Shown here in pieces: positions 48,648-59,503 of a stretch of DNA of 64,000 bases. The stretch comes from Sphingomonas sp. (GTDB lineage: Bacteria; Pseudomonadota; Alphaproteobacteria; Sphingomonadales; Sphingomonadaceae), in NCBI RefSeq assembly GCF_025362505.1, contig NZ_JANYGG010000135.1:1-64000 (forward strand), written 5' to 3'. The number at the start of each line of letters is the position of its first letter. Positions within the stretch are counted from its first letter, which is position 1. Under the pieces are notes generated by a model. It searched no databases, had not been told where the DNA came from, and saw only the letters and a list, made by a program, of their open reading frames with translations. Made by a program: the position numbers and the translations under genes.

Positions 48648-51188
48648 TCACAGCGTCCGCGCGCGCTCCTCGACTTCGAAGGTTTCGAGGAAGTCGCCGG
48701 CTTTCAGGTCGATGAAGTTCTGCGTGAAAGTCACGCCGCACTCGAGCCCGGCGCGGACTTCGGCGACATCGTCCTTGAACCGGCGCAGCGAGGCGATTTC
48801 TCCGGTGTAGGTGATGACATCGTCGCGCGTGATCCGCGCTTTGAGCGCCTTGCGGATGATGCCTTCGACCACCAGCAGCCCGGCCGCCTTGCCATGCTTG
48901 CCGGCCGAGAAGACTTCGCGGATTTCTGCGCGGCCGACGACCGTCTCGATGATCTCGGGACCGAGTTCGCCGGCCATTGCGCCCTTGGCCCAGTCGGTGA
49001 GGTGATAGATCACGTCGTAATAGCGTAATTCGACCTTGTGCCGCGTGGCGACTTCGCGCGCCTTGGCGTTGGGGCGGACGTTGAACCCGATGATCGGCGC
49101 GCCCGATGCCGAGGCCAGCGTGACGTCGCTTTCGGTGATCGCGCCGACACCTGAATTGAGGATGCGGACCTTGATCTCGTCGGTCGACAGCCGGTTCAAT
49201 GCGTTGACGATTGCTTCGGCCGAGCCCTGGACGTCGGCCTTCACCACGAGCGGGAACTCGATCATCGTCGACGAGCGGTCGGCGAACATATTCTCGAGGC
49301 TGATCGGCGCGCTGGTGGTGCGCTTGCGGTCGAGCAGCGTCTGGCGATAGGCGGCGACCTCGCGGGCGCGGGCCTCGTTCTCGACCACCGTGAACGGGTC
49401 GCCGGCCGACGGCACTGCGCTGAGGCCGAGGACCTCGACCGGGACGGCGGGGCCGGCTTCCTTGATCGGCCGGCCATGGTCGTCGAGCATCGCGCGGACC
49501 TTGCCCGATGCCGCGCCGACGACGAAGATGTCGCCGACCTTGAGCGTGCCGCGCTGGACCAGCACGGTGGCGAGCGGGCCGCGGCCCTTGTCGAGCCGGG
49601 CCTCGATCACGGTCGCTTCGGCGGGGCGGTCGGGGTTGGCCTTCAATTCGAGAATTTCGGCCTGGAGCTCGATCGCCTCGAGCAATTTGTCGAGCCCAGT
49701 CTTCTTGAGCGCGGAGATCTCTACGTCCTGGACGTCGCCGCCCATGTCCTCGACCACGATCTCGTACTGGAGGAGTTCCTCGCGCACCTTCTGTGGCTTG
49801 GCTTCGGGCTTGTCGATCTTGTTGATCGCCACGATCATCGGCACGCCGGCCGCCTTGGTGTGGTTGATCGCCTCGATCGTCTGCGGGCGCAGGCCATCGT
49901 CGGCGGCAACCACCAGAATAACGATGTCGGTGACGTTGGCGCCGCGCTGGCGCATCTCGGTGAACGCTTCGTGGCCCGGTGTGTCGAGGAAAGTAACCTT
50001 CGACTTGTCGGGCAACGTGACTTGGTAGGCGCCGATGTGCTGGGTGATACCGCCGGCCTCGCCCGACTGGACGCTGGCACCGCGGATCGCGTCGAGCAGC
50101 GATGTCTTGCCATGATCGACGTGGCCCATGATCGTGACCACCGGCGGGCGCGTGACGAGCGTCTCGGGCGCATCGACGTCGGCGGCGGAGTCGATGTCGA
50201 CATCGCTCTCGCTGACGCGCTTGATGTTATGGCCGAACTCGGTGACCAGCAGCTCGGCGGTGTCCTGATCGATGGTGTCGACCAGCGCCGAGGGCGAACC
50301 CATCTTGAACAGCGACTTGATCAGGTCTGAGCCGCGCTCGGCCATGCGGTTGGCGAGTTCCTGCACCGTGATCGATTCTGGAACGACGACGTCGCGGACC
50401 TGCTTGGCCGACGGACCAGCCGACTGGTGAGCGCGCTTTTCCTTTTCGCGCGCTCGGCGCAGCGCGGCGAGTGAGCGAGCACGATTGTCGTCTTCGCCGG
50501 ACAGCGCGCGGGTGACGGTGAGCTTGCCCGAGTGGCGGCGGTCGTCGCCGCGGCCACGCACCGGACGTGCAATTTCGGGGCGCTTGACGACCTGAACCGG
50601 ACCGGGCTTGCGGTACGCACGATCTTCGCCCGGACGGCTTTCTTCGCCGACTTCGGGCTCAACAGCGGGCGCGCCCGGCGCCGGCGCCGGCTCGGGAGCG
50701 GGCTCTGCGGCGATGCGCGCGGCTTCGGCGGCCGATTCGTCCTCGGCCTTGCGATTGTCCTCGGCACGGCGCTTCTCGTCCTCGGTCTGCTCGACCTTGG
50801 CGCGATCGTCACGGCGGCGCGCGTCGCTGAGGCTCGTCATGCGCGCCTCTTCGGCTTCACGCAGCAGGCGTTCCTGAAGCTCGCGGCGCGACGCGATGTC
50901 GTCGACCGGCCGTCGCGGCGCGGGGGTTGCGGCCGGGCGCGGCGCAGGGCGCTGCGGGGAAGGAGCCGAAACGGCGGCAACCGGCGCGGGGGCGGGCGCC
51001 TCGGCGGCGGGGGCAGCGACGGGCGCTTCGCCCGGCTTGCCGAGGATGCGGCGCTTCTTGACCTCGACCACGACGGTGTTCGAGCGGCCGTGGCTGAAGC
51101 TCTGCTTCACCTTGCCGGTCTCGACCGTGCGCTTGAGGCCCAGCGGGGGCCGGGTACCAAGCTTGGGCTTGTCGCTCTGGTCGGTCAT
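48648..51188 (-). CDS. infB: Translation initiation factor IF-2
   Basis: [66 protein letters not shown]. Confidence 0.98.
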   Translation of the reverse strand: MTDQSDKPKLGTRPPLGLKRTVETGKVKQSFSHGRSNTVVVEVKKRRILGKPGEAPVAAPAAEAPAPAPVAAVSAPSPQRPAPRPAATPAPRRPVDDIASRRELQERLLREAEEARMTSLSDARRRDDRAKVEQTEDEKRRAEDNRKAEDESAAEAARIAAEPAPEPAPAPGAPAVEPEVGEESRPGEDRAYRKPGPVQVVKRPEIARPVRGRGDDRRHSGKLTVTRALSGEDDNRARSLAALRRAREKEKRAHQSAGPSAKQVRDVVVPESITVQELANRMAERGSDLIKSLFKMGSPSALVDTIDQDTAELLVTEFGHNIKRVSESDVDIDSAADVDAPETLVTRPPVVTIMGHVDHGKTSLLDAIRGASVQSGEAGGITQHIGAYQVTLPDKSKVTFLDTPGHEAFTEMRQRGANVTDIVILVVAADDGLRPQTIEAINHTKAAGVPMIVAINKIDKPEAKPQKVREELLQYEIVVEDMGGDVQDVEISALKKTGLDKLLEAIELQAEILELKANPDRPAEATVIEARLDKGRGPLATVLVQRGTLKVGDIFVVGAASGKVRAMLDDHGRPIKEAGPAVPVEVLGLSAVPSAGDPFTVVENEARAREVAAYRQTLLDRKRTTSAPISLENMFADRSSTMIEFPLVVKADVQGSAEAIVNALNRLSTDEIKVRILNSGVGAITESDVTLASASGAPIIGFNVRPNAKAREVATRHKVELRYYDVIYHLTDWAKGAMAGELGPEIIETVVGRAEIREVFSAGKHGKAAGLLVVEGIIRKALKARITRDDVITYTGEIASLRRFKDDVAEVRAGLECGVTFTQNFIDLKAGDFLETFEVEERARTL

Positions 51189-51943
51189 TCTTGTCCTTCG
51201 TCAAACGCAGCAGTCGAGCCGGGGCTCGGGGCGGCAGCACCGCCCTCTAGCCCCGCATCGGGAGAGATGAAAGCTTGCCACCGGGCAATCGCGCGGGAAA
51301 CGCGAGCGGCAGCGGCGGAGTCAATCAAGGCGACGTGTACCACGTTTTCGCGGCCGAGCGCCATCGACAAGATGGGGCGCGCTTCGGGGAAAACCAGCCC
51401 TCGGTCATACCCGCGCCGGTCCGACCCGCCAACCCGCCACGCCGAATCGAGCCGCTTGCGCCCATCCTCGCGCGCATCGGCGGCGTGGAGCAGCAGGTGG
51501 ACTTGGCCTGAGCGGGCGGCGGATTCGACCTTATCGGCCCCGCTGAGGAGTGTGCCCCCGCGAGCCTCGAGCCCGAGCCGGTCGAGCGTTGCCTGGCGCA
51601 AGGCGTCGGTGATGCGCTCGCCAAGGTCGGCGGGGACGTTGATCTCGCCGGTCTTGAACGCGCGGGACAGCGCTCCCTTGAGCTTGCCCTTGGCGTTGGC
51701 CGCATCGAGCGCCGCTCGGTCGACCCCGATCCACGCGCCGCGCCCGGGGGCACGCGCGCCGACGTCGGGCGCAACGCTCCCGTCCGGGCCCAGCGCGAGC
51801 CGGATCAGCGTGTCGCGGGTGCCGGGCGTGCGGGTGAGCACGCAGGTGCGGACAGTGTCCGCCGCCCGCGCCGCCGGCCCGCCAAGACTTGGTCCGTTGA
51901 CCAGAGGTGCCTCAGCTAGCGGGTCATTCTGCTTGTTCCGCAA
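51185..51943 (-). CDS. YlxR-family (DUF448) RNA-binding protein
   Basis: RTCVLTRTPGTRDTLIRLALGPDGSVAPDVGARAPGRGAWIG; TTG start overlapping the nusA 3' end. Confidence 0.85.
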   Translation of the reverse strand: MRNKQNDPLAEAPLVNGPSLGGPAARAADTVRTCVLTRTPGTRDTLIRLALGPDGSVAPDVGARAPGRGAWIGVDRAALDAANAKGKLKGALSRAFKTGEINVPADLGERITDALRQATLDRLGLEARGGTLLSGADKVESAARSGQVHLLLHAADAREDGRKRLDSAWRVGGSDRRGYDRGLVFPEARPILSMALGRENVVHVALIDSAAAARVSRAIARWQAFISPDAGLEGGAAAPSPGSTAAFDEGQE

Positions 51944-53597
51944 CCGCGTCCTCCCCACCAGCGGCGGAGGCCGCATCACCGACAGCCGGAAGAGCGGTGG
52001 CAGCGTCGTCATCCTCGAACCAGTGGGCCCGCGCCGCCATGATGATCTCGTTGCCCTGCTCTTCGCTGAGGTTGAAGTCGGCAAGGATGCCGCCCTTGTC
52101 CTCGGGCCGCTTGACGGCGGTTTCGGCGCGGCGGCGCGGTTCCTGGCGCTTCTTCTGGATCAGCTCGTCGGTGGCGAGGTCGGCGAGATCGTCGAGGTTC
52201 CGGATGTTGGCCTTGCCGAGCACGACCAGCATCGCCTCGGACATGTGCGGCAATTCGGCCAGCGAATCCTCGACACCCAGCCCGCGGCGGATTTCGCGCG
52301 CGGCGGCTTCGCGGCGCTCGAGCGCTTCGGTCGCGCGGTTCTGCAGTTCGCCGGCGATCTCGTCGTCGAGCCCCTCGATCGAGGCGATTTCATCGCTTTC
52401 GACGTAGGCCACTTCTTCCATGCTGGTGAAGCCTTCGGCGACCAGCAGCTGAGCGAGCGTCTCGTCGACGTCGAGTTCCTCCTGGAACATGGTCGAGCGC
52501 TCGACGAATTCGCGTTGGCGCTTCTCGCTCGCATCGGCCTCGGTCAAGATGTCGATCTGCGAATTGGTCAGCTGGCTGGCGAGGCGAACGTTCTGCCCGC
52601 GCCGGCCAATCGCCAGGCTGAGCTGGTCGTCGGGAACGACCACCTCGATCCGGTTTTCTTCCTCGTCGATGACGACGCGCGCGACGGTGGCCGGCTGCAG
52701 GGCGTTGACGACGAAGGTGGCGAGGTCCTCGCTCCACGGAATGATGTCGATCTTCTCGCCCTGCATTTCCTGGACGACCGCTTGGACGCGGCTGCCCTTC
52801 ATGCCGACACAGGCGCCGACCGGGTCGATGCTGCTGTCATAGCTGATCACGCCGATCTTGGCGCGGCTGCCAGGGTCGCGGGCGGCGGCCTTGATCTCGA
52901 TGATCCCGTCGTAGATTTCGGGGACTTCCTGCGCGAACAGCTTTTTCATGAAGTCGGGGTGCGCGCGGGACAGGAAGATCTGGGGGCCGCGCGCTTCGCG
53001 GGCGACGCGCAGGATCAGGCTGCGGATGCGGTCGCCGACGCGGACCATTTCGCGCGGGATCTGCTGGTCGCGGCGGATGACGCCCTCGGCGCGGCCCAGG
53101 TCGACGACGACGTGGCCGAACTCGACGCGCTTGACGACGCCGGTGATGATCTCGCCGCCGCGCTCCTTGAATTCCTCATATTGGCGGTCGCGCTCGGCGT
53201 CGCGAACCTTCTGGAAGATGACCTGCTTTGCGGCCTGAGCGGCGATGCGGCCGAACTCGATCGGGGGCAGCGGATCGACGATGAAATCGCCGACGGTGGC
53301 ATCGGCCTGGAGCTTCGTCGCGCCCTTCAGATCGACCTGCTTGAAATAATCGTCGACCTCCTCGACCACTTCGACGACGCGCCACAGGCGGAGGTCGCCA
53401 GTGACGGGGTCGAGCTTGGCGCGGATGTCGTTCTCAGCGCCGTAGCGCGAGCGGGCGGCGCGCTGGATCGCGTCTTCCATCGCCTCGATGACGATGGCGC
53501 GGTCGATCAATTTCTCCTTCGCCACCGCATCGGCGATGGCGAGCAGTTCGGCCTTGTTGGCGCTGGGGCCGGCGGTCGGCGGGGCAACAGTTGCCAT
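51924..53597 (-). CDS. nusA: Transcription termination/antitermination factor NusA
   Basis: LLAIADAVAKEKLIDRAIVIEAMEDAIQRAARSRYGAENDIRA; S1/KH; CVGMKGSRVQAVVQEMQGEKIDIIPWSED. Confidence 0.98.
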   Translation of the reverse strand: MATVAPPTAGPSANKAELLAIADAVAKEKLIDRAIVIEAMEDAIQRAARSRYGAENDIRAKLDPVTGDLRLWRVVEVVEEVDDYFKQVDLKGATKLQADATVGDFIVDPLPPIEFGRIAAQAAKQVIFQKVRDAERDRQYEEFKERGGEIITGVVKRVEFGHVVVDLGRAEGVIRRDQQIPREMVRVGDRIRSLILRVAREARGPQIFLSRAHPDFMKKLFAQEVPEIYDGIIEIKAAARDPGSRAKIGVISYDSSIDPVGACVGMKGSRVQAVVQEMQGEKIDIIPWSEDLATFVVNALQPATVARVVIDEEENRIEVVVPDDQLSLAIGRRGQNVRLASQLTNSQIDILTEADASEKRQREFVERSTMFQEELDVDETLAQLLVAEGFTSMEEVAYVESDEIASIEGLDDEIAGELQNRATEALERREAAAREIRRGLGVEDSLAELPHMSEAMLVVLGKANIRNLDDLADLATDELIQKKRQEPRRRAETAVKRPEDKGGILADFNLSEEQGNEIIMAARAHWFEDDDAATALPAVGDAASAAGGEDAVAEQAE

Positions 53598-53600
53598 CGG

Positions 53601-54137
53601 TTAACTCTCCGTCTTGATGGTGTCGGCGCCGTCGGTGCTGAGCGGCGCGGTGGCGTTGATGAGCTTGTCGGTTAGTAGCAGTTTGGCCGCGGCGATCGAC
53701 GAGAAGGGGAAAGCGCGGGCGCCCCTCGGCGACGAGATGGTGACGATTTCGCCGTCGATCCCGTCGATGATCCCGCTGACCTGCTTGGCGCCGTCCTGCG
53801 GTTCGATGAACTTGATGCGCGCTTCGTGACCGACCCAGTCGGCATAGTCGGACGGGCGGGTCAGCGGGCGATCGATCCCGGGTGACGAGACCTCGAGCCG
53901 ATAGGCACCCTCGACCGGGTCGCGGCCGGCTGCTTCCTCGGCGTCGAGCACTTCGGAGATCCGGCGCGACAGCGTTTCGCAATCGCCGAGCACGAGTTGC
54001 CTGGTGTCGGGGCGTTCGGCCATTACCTGCAGCGTGGGGTCCGACGTCCCGCCGATCATGATCACGCGCACCAAGCTGAGCCCAAGGGCTTCGGCCTCGG
54101 GCGCGATCAGCGCGGTAATGACGGGAATGTCGGCCAA
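53601..54137 (-). CDS. rimP: Ribosome maturation factor RimP
   Basis: CETLSRRISEVLDAEEAAGRDPVEGAYRLEVSSPGIDRPLTRPSDYADWVG. Confidence 0.95.
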   Translation of the reverse strand: MADIPVITALIAPEAEALGLSLVRVIMIGGTSDPTLQVMAERPDTRQLVLGDCETLSRRISEVLDAEEAAGRDPVEGAYRLEVSSPGIDRPLTRPSDYADWVGHEARIKFIEPQDGAKQVSGIIDGIDGEIVTISSPRGARAFPFSSIAAAKLLLTDKLINATAPLSTDGADTIKTES

Positions 54138-54309
54138 GCCTGGGTCCTGTGAAGTTTAGTCAAAGGCGCTCGCTGCCGGGCCCCGGGGGACCCAGCCTCA
54201 GCATCCGGCGATGTCGAGGAGTGGTTGCGTTATAGGCGCAGCCGGGAAGCGGCGCAAGCGGTGCTTAGAGTCTGTTTCAACAGAACCGGACGGTGCCGAT
54301 GAACAGGCT

Positions 54310-54798
54310 CTAGCCCCTGAGCGCGCGGTTCTCGGCGCGGATGCGGATGGTGAGGATGGCGGCGTTGAGGAGCAAGAAGATCAGCGCGGTCCTCCATAGC
54401 CCGAACACCAGCGGGAGCACCGCGATCTCGCCGATCACGAGCAGGTAATTGGGGTGGCGGACGAAGCGGTAAGGGCCGCGCGCGACGAGGCTCTCGCCGG
54501 GAACGACAATGATCCGTGTCGTCCAGCGCGGACCGAGCGTTCGCAGGGTCCACACCCGGAAGGCCTGGAGCAGGATGAACAGCGCGAGGAAAAGGAGGTG
54601 AACCGCCTTGCCCGGCGCCTGCACCCACAACGCGGCGAGCCACGTGGCGTGAAGCGCGACGATCGCGGGATAATGGCCCGGCGCGACTTCATGGCCGCCG
54701 TGGGCGAGGAGGCGCTTGGTATTGGCCCTCGCGACCGGCAATTCGGTCAGCCGCTGGAGCGTGACGAAGCCGAGGATCGCGACCGCGGGCCAGATCAT
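54310..54798 (-). CDS. Isoprenylcysteine carboxyl methyltransferase-like membrane protein
   Basis: RTLGPRWTTRIIVVPGESLVARGPYRFVRHPNYLLVIGEIAVLPLVFG. Confidence 0.85.
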   Translation of the reverse strand: MIWPAVAILGFVTLQRLTELPVARANTKRLLAHGGHEVAPGHYPAIVALHATWLAALWVQAPGKAVHLLFLALFILLQAFRVWTLRTLGPRWTTRIIVVPGESLVARGPYRFVRHPNYLLVIGEIAVLPLVFGLWRTALIFLLLNAAILTIRIRAENRALRG

Positions 54799-54820
54799 CG
54801 CGTGAGGCCCGATGACTGAA

Positions 54821-55924
54821 TCAAGGACGGCGGAGCGACAGTGCGGCGAGCGTGAAGCCCGGCCCGAGCGCGGTCATCAGCGTGCGGCCCGGGAGCCCGC
54901 GCTCGATCAGCTTTTGGAGCACGAACAGCACCGTCGGCGCGCTCATGTTGCCATGCTCGCGCAGCACCTCGCGCTCGAGGTCGAGGGTGCCGGTCTGGAG
55001 GCCGAGCGCACTCTCCATCGCGGTCAATACCTTGGCCCCGCCGGGGTGGCTGCACAGCCGGTCGAAGTCGGCGAAGCTCATGCCCATGCTGGCGAGGATC
55101 GAGTCGAGGCCGGCAGAGAGGTTTGCCTCGAGGAATGGGGGAATTGCGCGGTCGAACACGACTGCGAGCCCCGGATCCTCGACCCGCCAGCCCATGATGC
55201 CGAGCGTGTCGGGCCAAAGGCGTTCGCCCGAGCCTTCGACAAAGGCGATCGCATCACCATCGGTCGAGATCACCGCAGCGGCCGACCCGTCGCCGAACAA
55301 GGCGGTGGCGACGATCGCGGCGGGGTCGTCGCTGTCGAGGCGGATCGAGATCGAGCAGGTCTCGACCGTGACGAACAGCCAGCGGCTGCCCGGATCGGCG
55401 GCGGCGAGGCGGGCGGCGGTGGCGAGACCGGACACGCCTCCGGCGCAACCAAGCCCGAAGATCGGCACGCGGCGGATATCGGGTCGAAGTCCGAGCGCCT
55501 TGGCGTTGCGCGCTTCGAGGCTCGGCGTGGCGATGCCGGTGGTCGACACCGCGATGACCCCGTCGATGTCGCTCGGCTGAAGGCCGGCCCGCTCGATCGC
55601 GCCGCGCGCCGCCTCGATGAACAGTGCGTCGGCGGCGGCGAGATAGGTCCGGTTGCGTTCGCTCCAGCCGTGGTTTTCGCCATACCAGACGAGCGGCGCG
55701 ACCAGTTGGCGCTCGTCGATTTCGGCATTGTCGAACACGCCGGATAGGCGGTCGAACAGCGCCTTCCGGCCGGCGAACAGCGCGCGGCCGGTTGCCTTCG
55801 CCTCCGCCTGGCTGACAGGGAAGGGCGGGACGGCGGTCGCGAGGGACAAAAGGGAAGCGGTCAGCTTGAATCTTTCAAAGGGCCAGATCAGTAACGGCCA
55901 AGGGAGACATTGGATGCAACGCAC
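54821..55924 (-). CDS. Type III polyketide synthase (chalcone/stilbene synthase-like)
   Basis: Catalytic triad context: FGLGCAGGVSGLATA (Cys), LCSHPGGAKVL (His), LREHGNMSAPTVLFVL (Asn). Start uncertain (GTG 55924 or TTG ~55849). Confidence 0.9.
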   Translation of the reverse strand: MRCIQCLPWPLLIWPFERFKLTASLLSLATAVPPFPVSQAEAKATGRALFAGRKALFDRLSGVFDNAEIDERQLVAPLVWYGENHGWSERNRTYLAAADALFIEAARGAIERAGLQPSDIDGVIAVSTTGIATPSLEARNAKALGLRPDIRRVPIFGLGCAGGVSGLATAARLAAADPGSRWLFVTVETCSISIRLDSDDPAAIVATALFGDGSAAAVISTDGDAIAFVEGSGERLWPDTLGIMGWRVEDPGLAVVFDRAIPPFLEANLSAGLDSILASMGMSFADFDRLCSHPGGAKVLTAMESALGLQTGTLDLEREVLREHGNMSAPTVLFVLQKLIERGLPGRTLMTALGPGFTLAALSLRRP

Positions 55925-57131
55925 TTCATTGCAAGCGCTTATACTCGTTCCAGCGCTAGCCGCCTGCACGGCCGGCCCCGCCGCCACGACTTTGCCCAGG
56001 CCGTTCGTCGCGACCGAGATCGCGAAGTTCGATTCGCCGTTCGGAATGGCGTTCCTTCCCGATGGTTCGGCGCTCATTACCGAGAAGGCGGGGAAGCTCA
56101 AATGGTGGCGCGCCGGGCAGCCGATTGGCGATGTCGCCGGAGTACCGACGGTAGCCAACGTCGATCAGGGCGGGTTGCTTGGGGTCGCCTTGTCGCCGCT
56201 TTTTGCCACCGACCGGCTGGTGTATCTGACCTATTCGGAGCGCTCGGCGACGGGCGGCAGCGGACTGGCGCTCGCGCGTGGTGCACTCGCGCCGGACGGC
56301 TCGCGGCTGACCGACGTGCGCGTGCTGTGGCACGACCCGCAGGGCGGCGAGGGCGGACAATTTGGCGCCGCGATTGCCTTCGCTCCCGACGGCAAATCGC
56401 TGTTCCTGAGCTCGGGCGAGCGCCAGCGCTTTACCCCGGCGCAGGACCCAAACCAGCCGCTGGGCAAGATTCTCCACCTCACCCTCGACGGCCAGCCGGC
56501 ACTGGACAATCCGGACGCGGGTAAGCTCGGTGCGACAACAACGTCGATCACTACCCCGCCCGACAATAGCGGCGCGGCGAAAAGTGCGGATGGTCGCCCG
56601 TTCCGCTGGACCACCCTCAACCGCACCCCCGGCGAGACGTGGAGCACGGGCTACCGCAACCCCTATGGCCTCGCATTCGACGCCGACGGACGGCTGTGGG
56701 AGAGCGAGATGGGGCCGCAGGGCGGGGATGAGGTCAACCTCGTCAAGTCGGGGCGAAACTATGCCTGGCCCGATGCCTCCAACGGCAGCAATTACGACGA
56801 CACGGATATCCCCGATCACAAGCCGGGCGATGGCTACGAACCGCCGAAAGTCTGGTGGAACCCGTCTATCTCGCCCGGCGGGCTGATGATTTATCGTGGC
56901 GGCAAATGGCCGCAGTGGAAGGGCGATGCGTTCGTTCCGGCGCTGTCGGCCCAAGCGCTGATCCGCGTCGATCTCGACGGCGACAGCGCGACCAAGGCCG
57001 AGCAGTGGAACATGGACAACCGCATTCGCGCCGTGGCCCAATCGCCTGCGGGAGACATCTACTTGCTCGAGGACGGCGACGGGGCGCGGCTGCTGCGGCT
57101 CGATCCGGCGAAGCCTCAGGCGCGGCGGTAG
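55914..57131 (+). CDS. PQQ-dependent sugar dehydrogenase-like lipoprotein
   Basis: ATG 55914 after AGGGAG; LVPALAACTAG lipobox; FDSPFGMAFLPDGSALITEKAGKLK; ETWSTGYRNPYGLAFDADGRLWESEMGPQGGDEVNLV. Confidence 0.9.
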   Translation: MQRTSLQALILVPALAACTAGPAATTLPRPFVATEIAKFDSPFGMAFLPDGSALITEKAGKLKWWRAGQPIGDVAGVPTVANVDQGGLLGVALSPLFATDRLVYLTYSERSATGGSGLALARGALAPDGSRLTDVRVLWHDPQGGEGGQFGAAIAFAPDGKSLFLSSGERQRFTPAQDPNQPLGKILHLTLDGQPALDNPDAGKLGATTTSITTPPDNSGAAKSADGRPFRWTTLNRTPGETWSTGYRNPYGLAFDADGRLWESEMGPQGGDEVNLVKSGRNYAWPDASNGSNYDDTDIPDHKPGDGYEPPKVWWNPSISPGGLMIYRGGKWPQWKGDAFVPALSAQALIRVDLDGDSATKAEQWNMDNRIRAVAQSPAGDIYLLEDGDGARLLRLDPAKPQARR

Positions 57132-57811
57132 CGCAGATAGTAAGGCCGTCGTCCCTCCCGCCGCGACTTGGCGCCGTAGCGGGTTTCGATCCAGCCACCG
57201 GGGGGATTTAGGAAGTCCGACGGCTGCTCGCCGAGCCATTCGAACGTGGCGGCGTGGCGCTGCATGACCATCAGCGACCAGTCGAGATAGACCGGATGGT
57301 CGGTAGCGAGGCGGAACTCGCCGCCGGGCGTCAACTTTGCCGCGATGAGGCTGAGCGGGCCGTCGTTGACCATGCGGCGCTTGGCGTGGCGCGCCTTGGG
57401 CCAGGGGTCGGGGTGGAGCAGGTAGACGAAACTCAGCGCCCCGTTGGGGATGCGGGCAAGCACCTCGAGCGCGTCGCCCATGTGGAGGCGGACGTTGGCT
57501 AGGCGCCGATCACGGATGTGGGCGAGGGCGGTGGCGACGCCGTTGAGAAACGGCTCGCAGCCGATGAAGCCGTGGTCGGGGAGGAGGTCGGCGCGGTGCG
57601 CGAGGTGCTCGCCGCCGCCGAAGCCGATCTCGACATGGAGCGGGCGCTGATCACCAAACAGGCGGTTCGCGGTGATCTCGCCCTCGTCCGGGACCGAAAT
57701 CGCGGGAAGCAGGGTCTCAATCAGCTCGGCCTGGCCCGTGCGCAGCTTGTGCCCGCTCGACCGGCCGTAAAGGCGGTTGATCGTCAGCGGGTCGCCAGGC
57801 TTCACCAACAT
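57116..57811 (-). CDS. trmB: tRNA (guanine-N7)-methyltransferase
   Basis: HVEIGFGGGEHLAHRA; FVYLLHPDPWPKARHAKRRMV. Confidence 0.95.
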   Translation of the reverse strand: MLVKPGDPLTINRLYGRSSGHKLRTGQAELIETLLPAISVPDEGEITANRLFGDQRPLHVEIGFGGGEHLAHRADLLPDHGFIGCEPFLNGVATALAHIRDRRLANVRLHMGDALEVLARIPNGALSFVYLLHPDPWPKARHAKRRMVNDGPLSLIAAKLTPGGEFRLATDHPVYLDWSLMVMQRHAATFEWLGEQPSDFLNPPGGWIETRYGAKSRREGRRPYYLRYRRA

Positions 57812-59316
57812 CACTTGGCGATCGGTTCGCGGCCCCGCCACAGCGCGATCAGCAGCAGGGCGAAGGCGAACAGCAGCGGCAGCCAGTTGCCGAGCATGGC
57901 GAACGGGGTGGCGGCGCGCGCGGCGGGGATACGCGCATCGATCTCGCCCGGCTCGCGCCACGGCAGCGAGTGGAGCAGGCGGCCGTCGGCGTCGACCAGC
58001 GCGCTGATTCCGGTCGGGGTCGAACGGATCACGGGGATGCCCTCCTCGGCGGCGCGCAGCCTCGCCTGGGCGAGGTGCTGCGGCGGGCCCCAGCGGCCGA
58101 ACCAGGCGTCGTTCGACGGGTTGAACAGGAAATCGGGACGGTGCGCGCGGTCGACCACTTCACCCGAGAAGATGATCTCGTAGCAGATCTGCACCCCCAT
58201 CTTGCCGAAGCTCGGCAGGTCGAGGGTGCGCGGGCCGGGGCCGGCGTCGAAGTCGACATCGCCCGGGGCGAGACGCGACAGGCCGATCGCCGACAGGATC
58301 GGGCGCATCGGGAGGTATTCACCATAGGGGACGAGGTGCGCCTTGTCGTAGCGGCCGATCAGGCGGCCGGTCGGGTCGAGCAGGAACAGGCTGTTGCGCA
58401 CACCGGCGGCGGTCTGGCCATCGACCGAGCGGACGCCGAGCCCGCCGGTAGCGAGCAGGTCGTGGGGCCCAAGCGCGCGGATGATCGCCTGGCGCTGGTT
58501 TGCGACGAGTGGGGCGGCGCCCAGTCGATTGTCTTCGAGCGGCGCGGTCACCGCGGCTTCGGGCCACAGCAGCAGGCGGGGCTCGGTCGAGGGGGCGCCC
58601 GACAGGCCGAGCAGGCGCGCTTCGGAGATCTCGGTCGCGCCGGGGCGCCATTTGACCTCCTGGCCGATGTTCGGCTGGACGATCCGCACCGCCGGCCCGC
58701 TTCTTGTGGGCGCGAACGGCAGGAGTAGCGAGGCCATGCCGACGACCGCAACTGGAAGCAGCGCGAATGCGGCGTCGCGCAGGTGGCGCATCGCGAGCCA
58801 GATCGCGCCGCCGAGGAGCACCGTCAGCCCCGACAGGCCGTAGGTTCCGATCAGGCCGGTCGACCGGCGCAGCGGCGTGTCGACCAGCGCGACGCCAACC
58901 GGGTTCCACGCGAAACCGGTAAAGATCCCGGCGCGCAAATATTCGCACGCGATCCAGCCGGCGGCGAGCGCGAACACGAGCGCGAGCGGGTTACGCCGCC
59001 CGATCCGCCACGCGAGCCCGGTGGCGAGCATCGGATAGACAGCGAGGTAGAGCGAGAGGAGGAACACCGCGAGCCAGCCGAGCCAGGCCGGCATTGCCGC
59101 CTGGTAAGTGAAGCTGGTCGCGATCCAGTTGAGGCCGACGCAGAACTGGCCAAGCCCGAAGCCCCAGCCGAGCGCCAATGCCGAACGCATCCGCGGCGCG
59201 CTGGCGACGAGCCCGGCGAGCAGCGCGAACGCGAGCGGCATCAGCGGACCCAGGGCGAACGGTTCGAATGCGAAGGCGGACAGCGCGCCCGCAAGGAGCG
59301 CCACGAGAAACTTCAT
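57811..59316 (-). CDS. lnt: Apolipoprotein N-acyltransferase
   Basis: Multi-TM N-terminus; LLLWPEAAV (Glu), YDKAHLVPYGEYLP (Lys), GVQICYEIIF (Cys). Confidence 0.95.
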   Translation of the reverse strand: MKFLVALLAGALSAFAFEPFALGPLMPLAFALLAGLVASAPRMRSALALGWGFGLGQFCVGLNWIATSFTYQAAMPAWLGWLAVFLLSLYLAVYPMLATGLAWRIGRRNPLALVFALAAGWIACEYLRAGIFTGFAWNPVGVALVDTPLRRSTGLIGTYGLSGLTVLLGGAIWLAMRHLRDAAFALLPVAVVGMASLLLPFAPTRSGPAVRIVQPNIGQEVKWRPGATEISEARLLGLSGAPSTEPRLLLWPEAAVTAPLEDNRLGAAPLVANQRQAIIRALGPHDLLATGGLGVRSVDGQTAAGVRNSLFLLDPTGRLIGRYDKAHLVPYGEYLPMRPILSAIGLSRLAPGDVDFDAGPGPRTLDLPSFGKMGVQICYEIIFSGEVVDRAHRPDFLFNPSNDAWFGRWGPPQHLAQARLRAAEEGIPVIRSTPTGISALVDADGRLLHSLPWREPGEIDARIPAARAATPFAMLGNWLPLLFAFALLLIALWRGREPIAK

Positions 59317-59503
59317 CATTCCGCCTAAGCAAATTCGGGCCAAGTAGGAAAATATTTTCGCAAGCACGTCGGGGGACGAACGATCATGGCGTGGCACATG
59401 GCTCTTGTCGCGCTCGCCGGGACCTTGCCGTACATTGGCATTTTGCTTGCGCTCGCCGGGTCAGGCTGATCTACACGATGAGAGAAACGAGGTCTTTCGG
59501 CGC

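Noticed and set aside
50532-53675. 1047-aa plus-strand ORF opposite infB/ylxR/nusA
   Set aside because: Long antisense ORF caused by GC-rich codon bias; spans three clear minus-strand genes.
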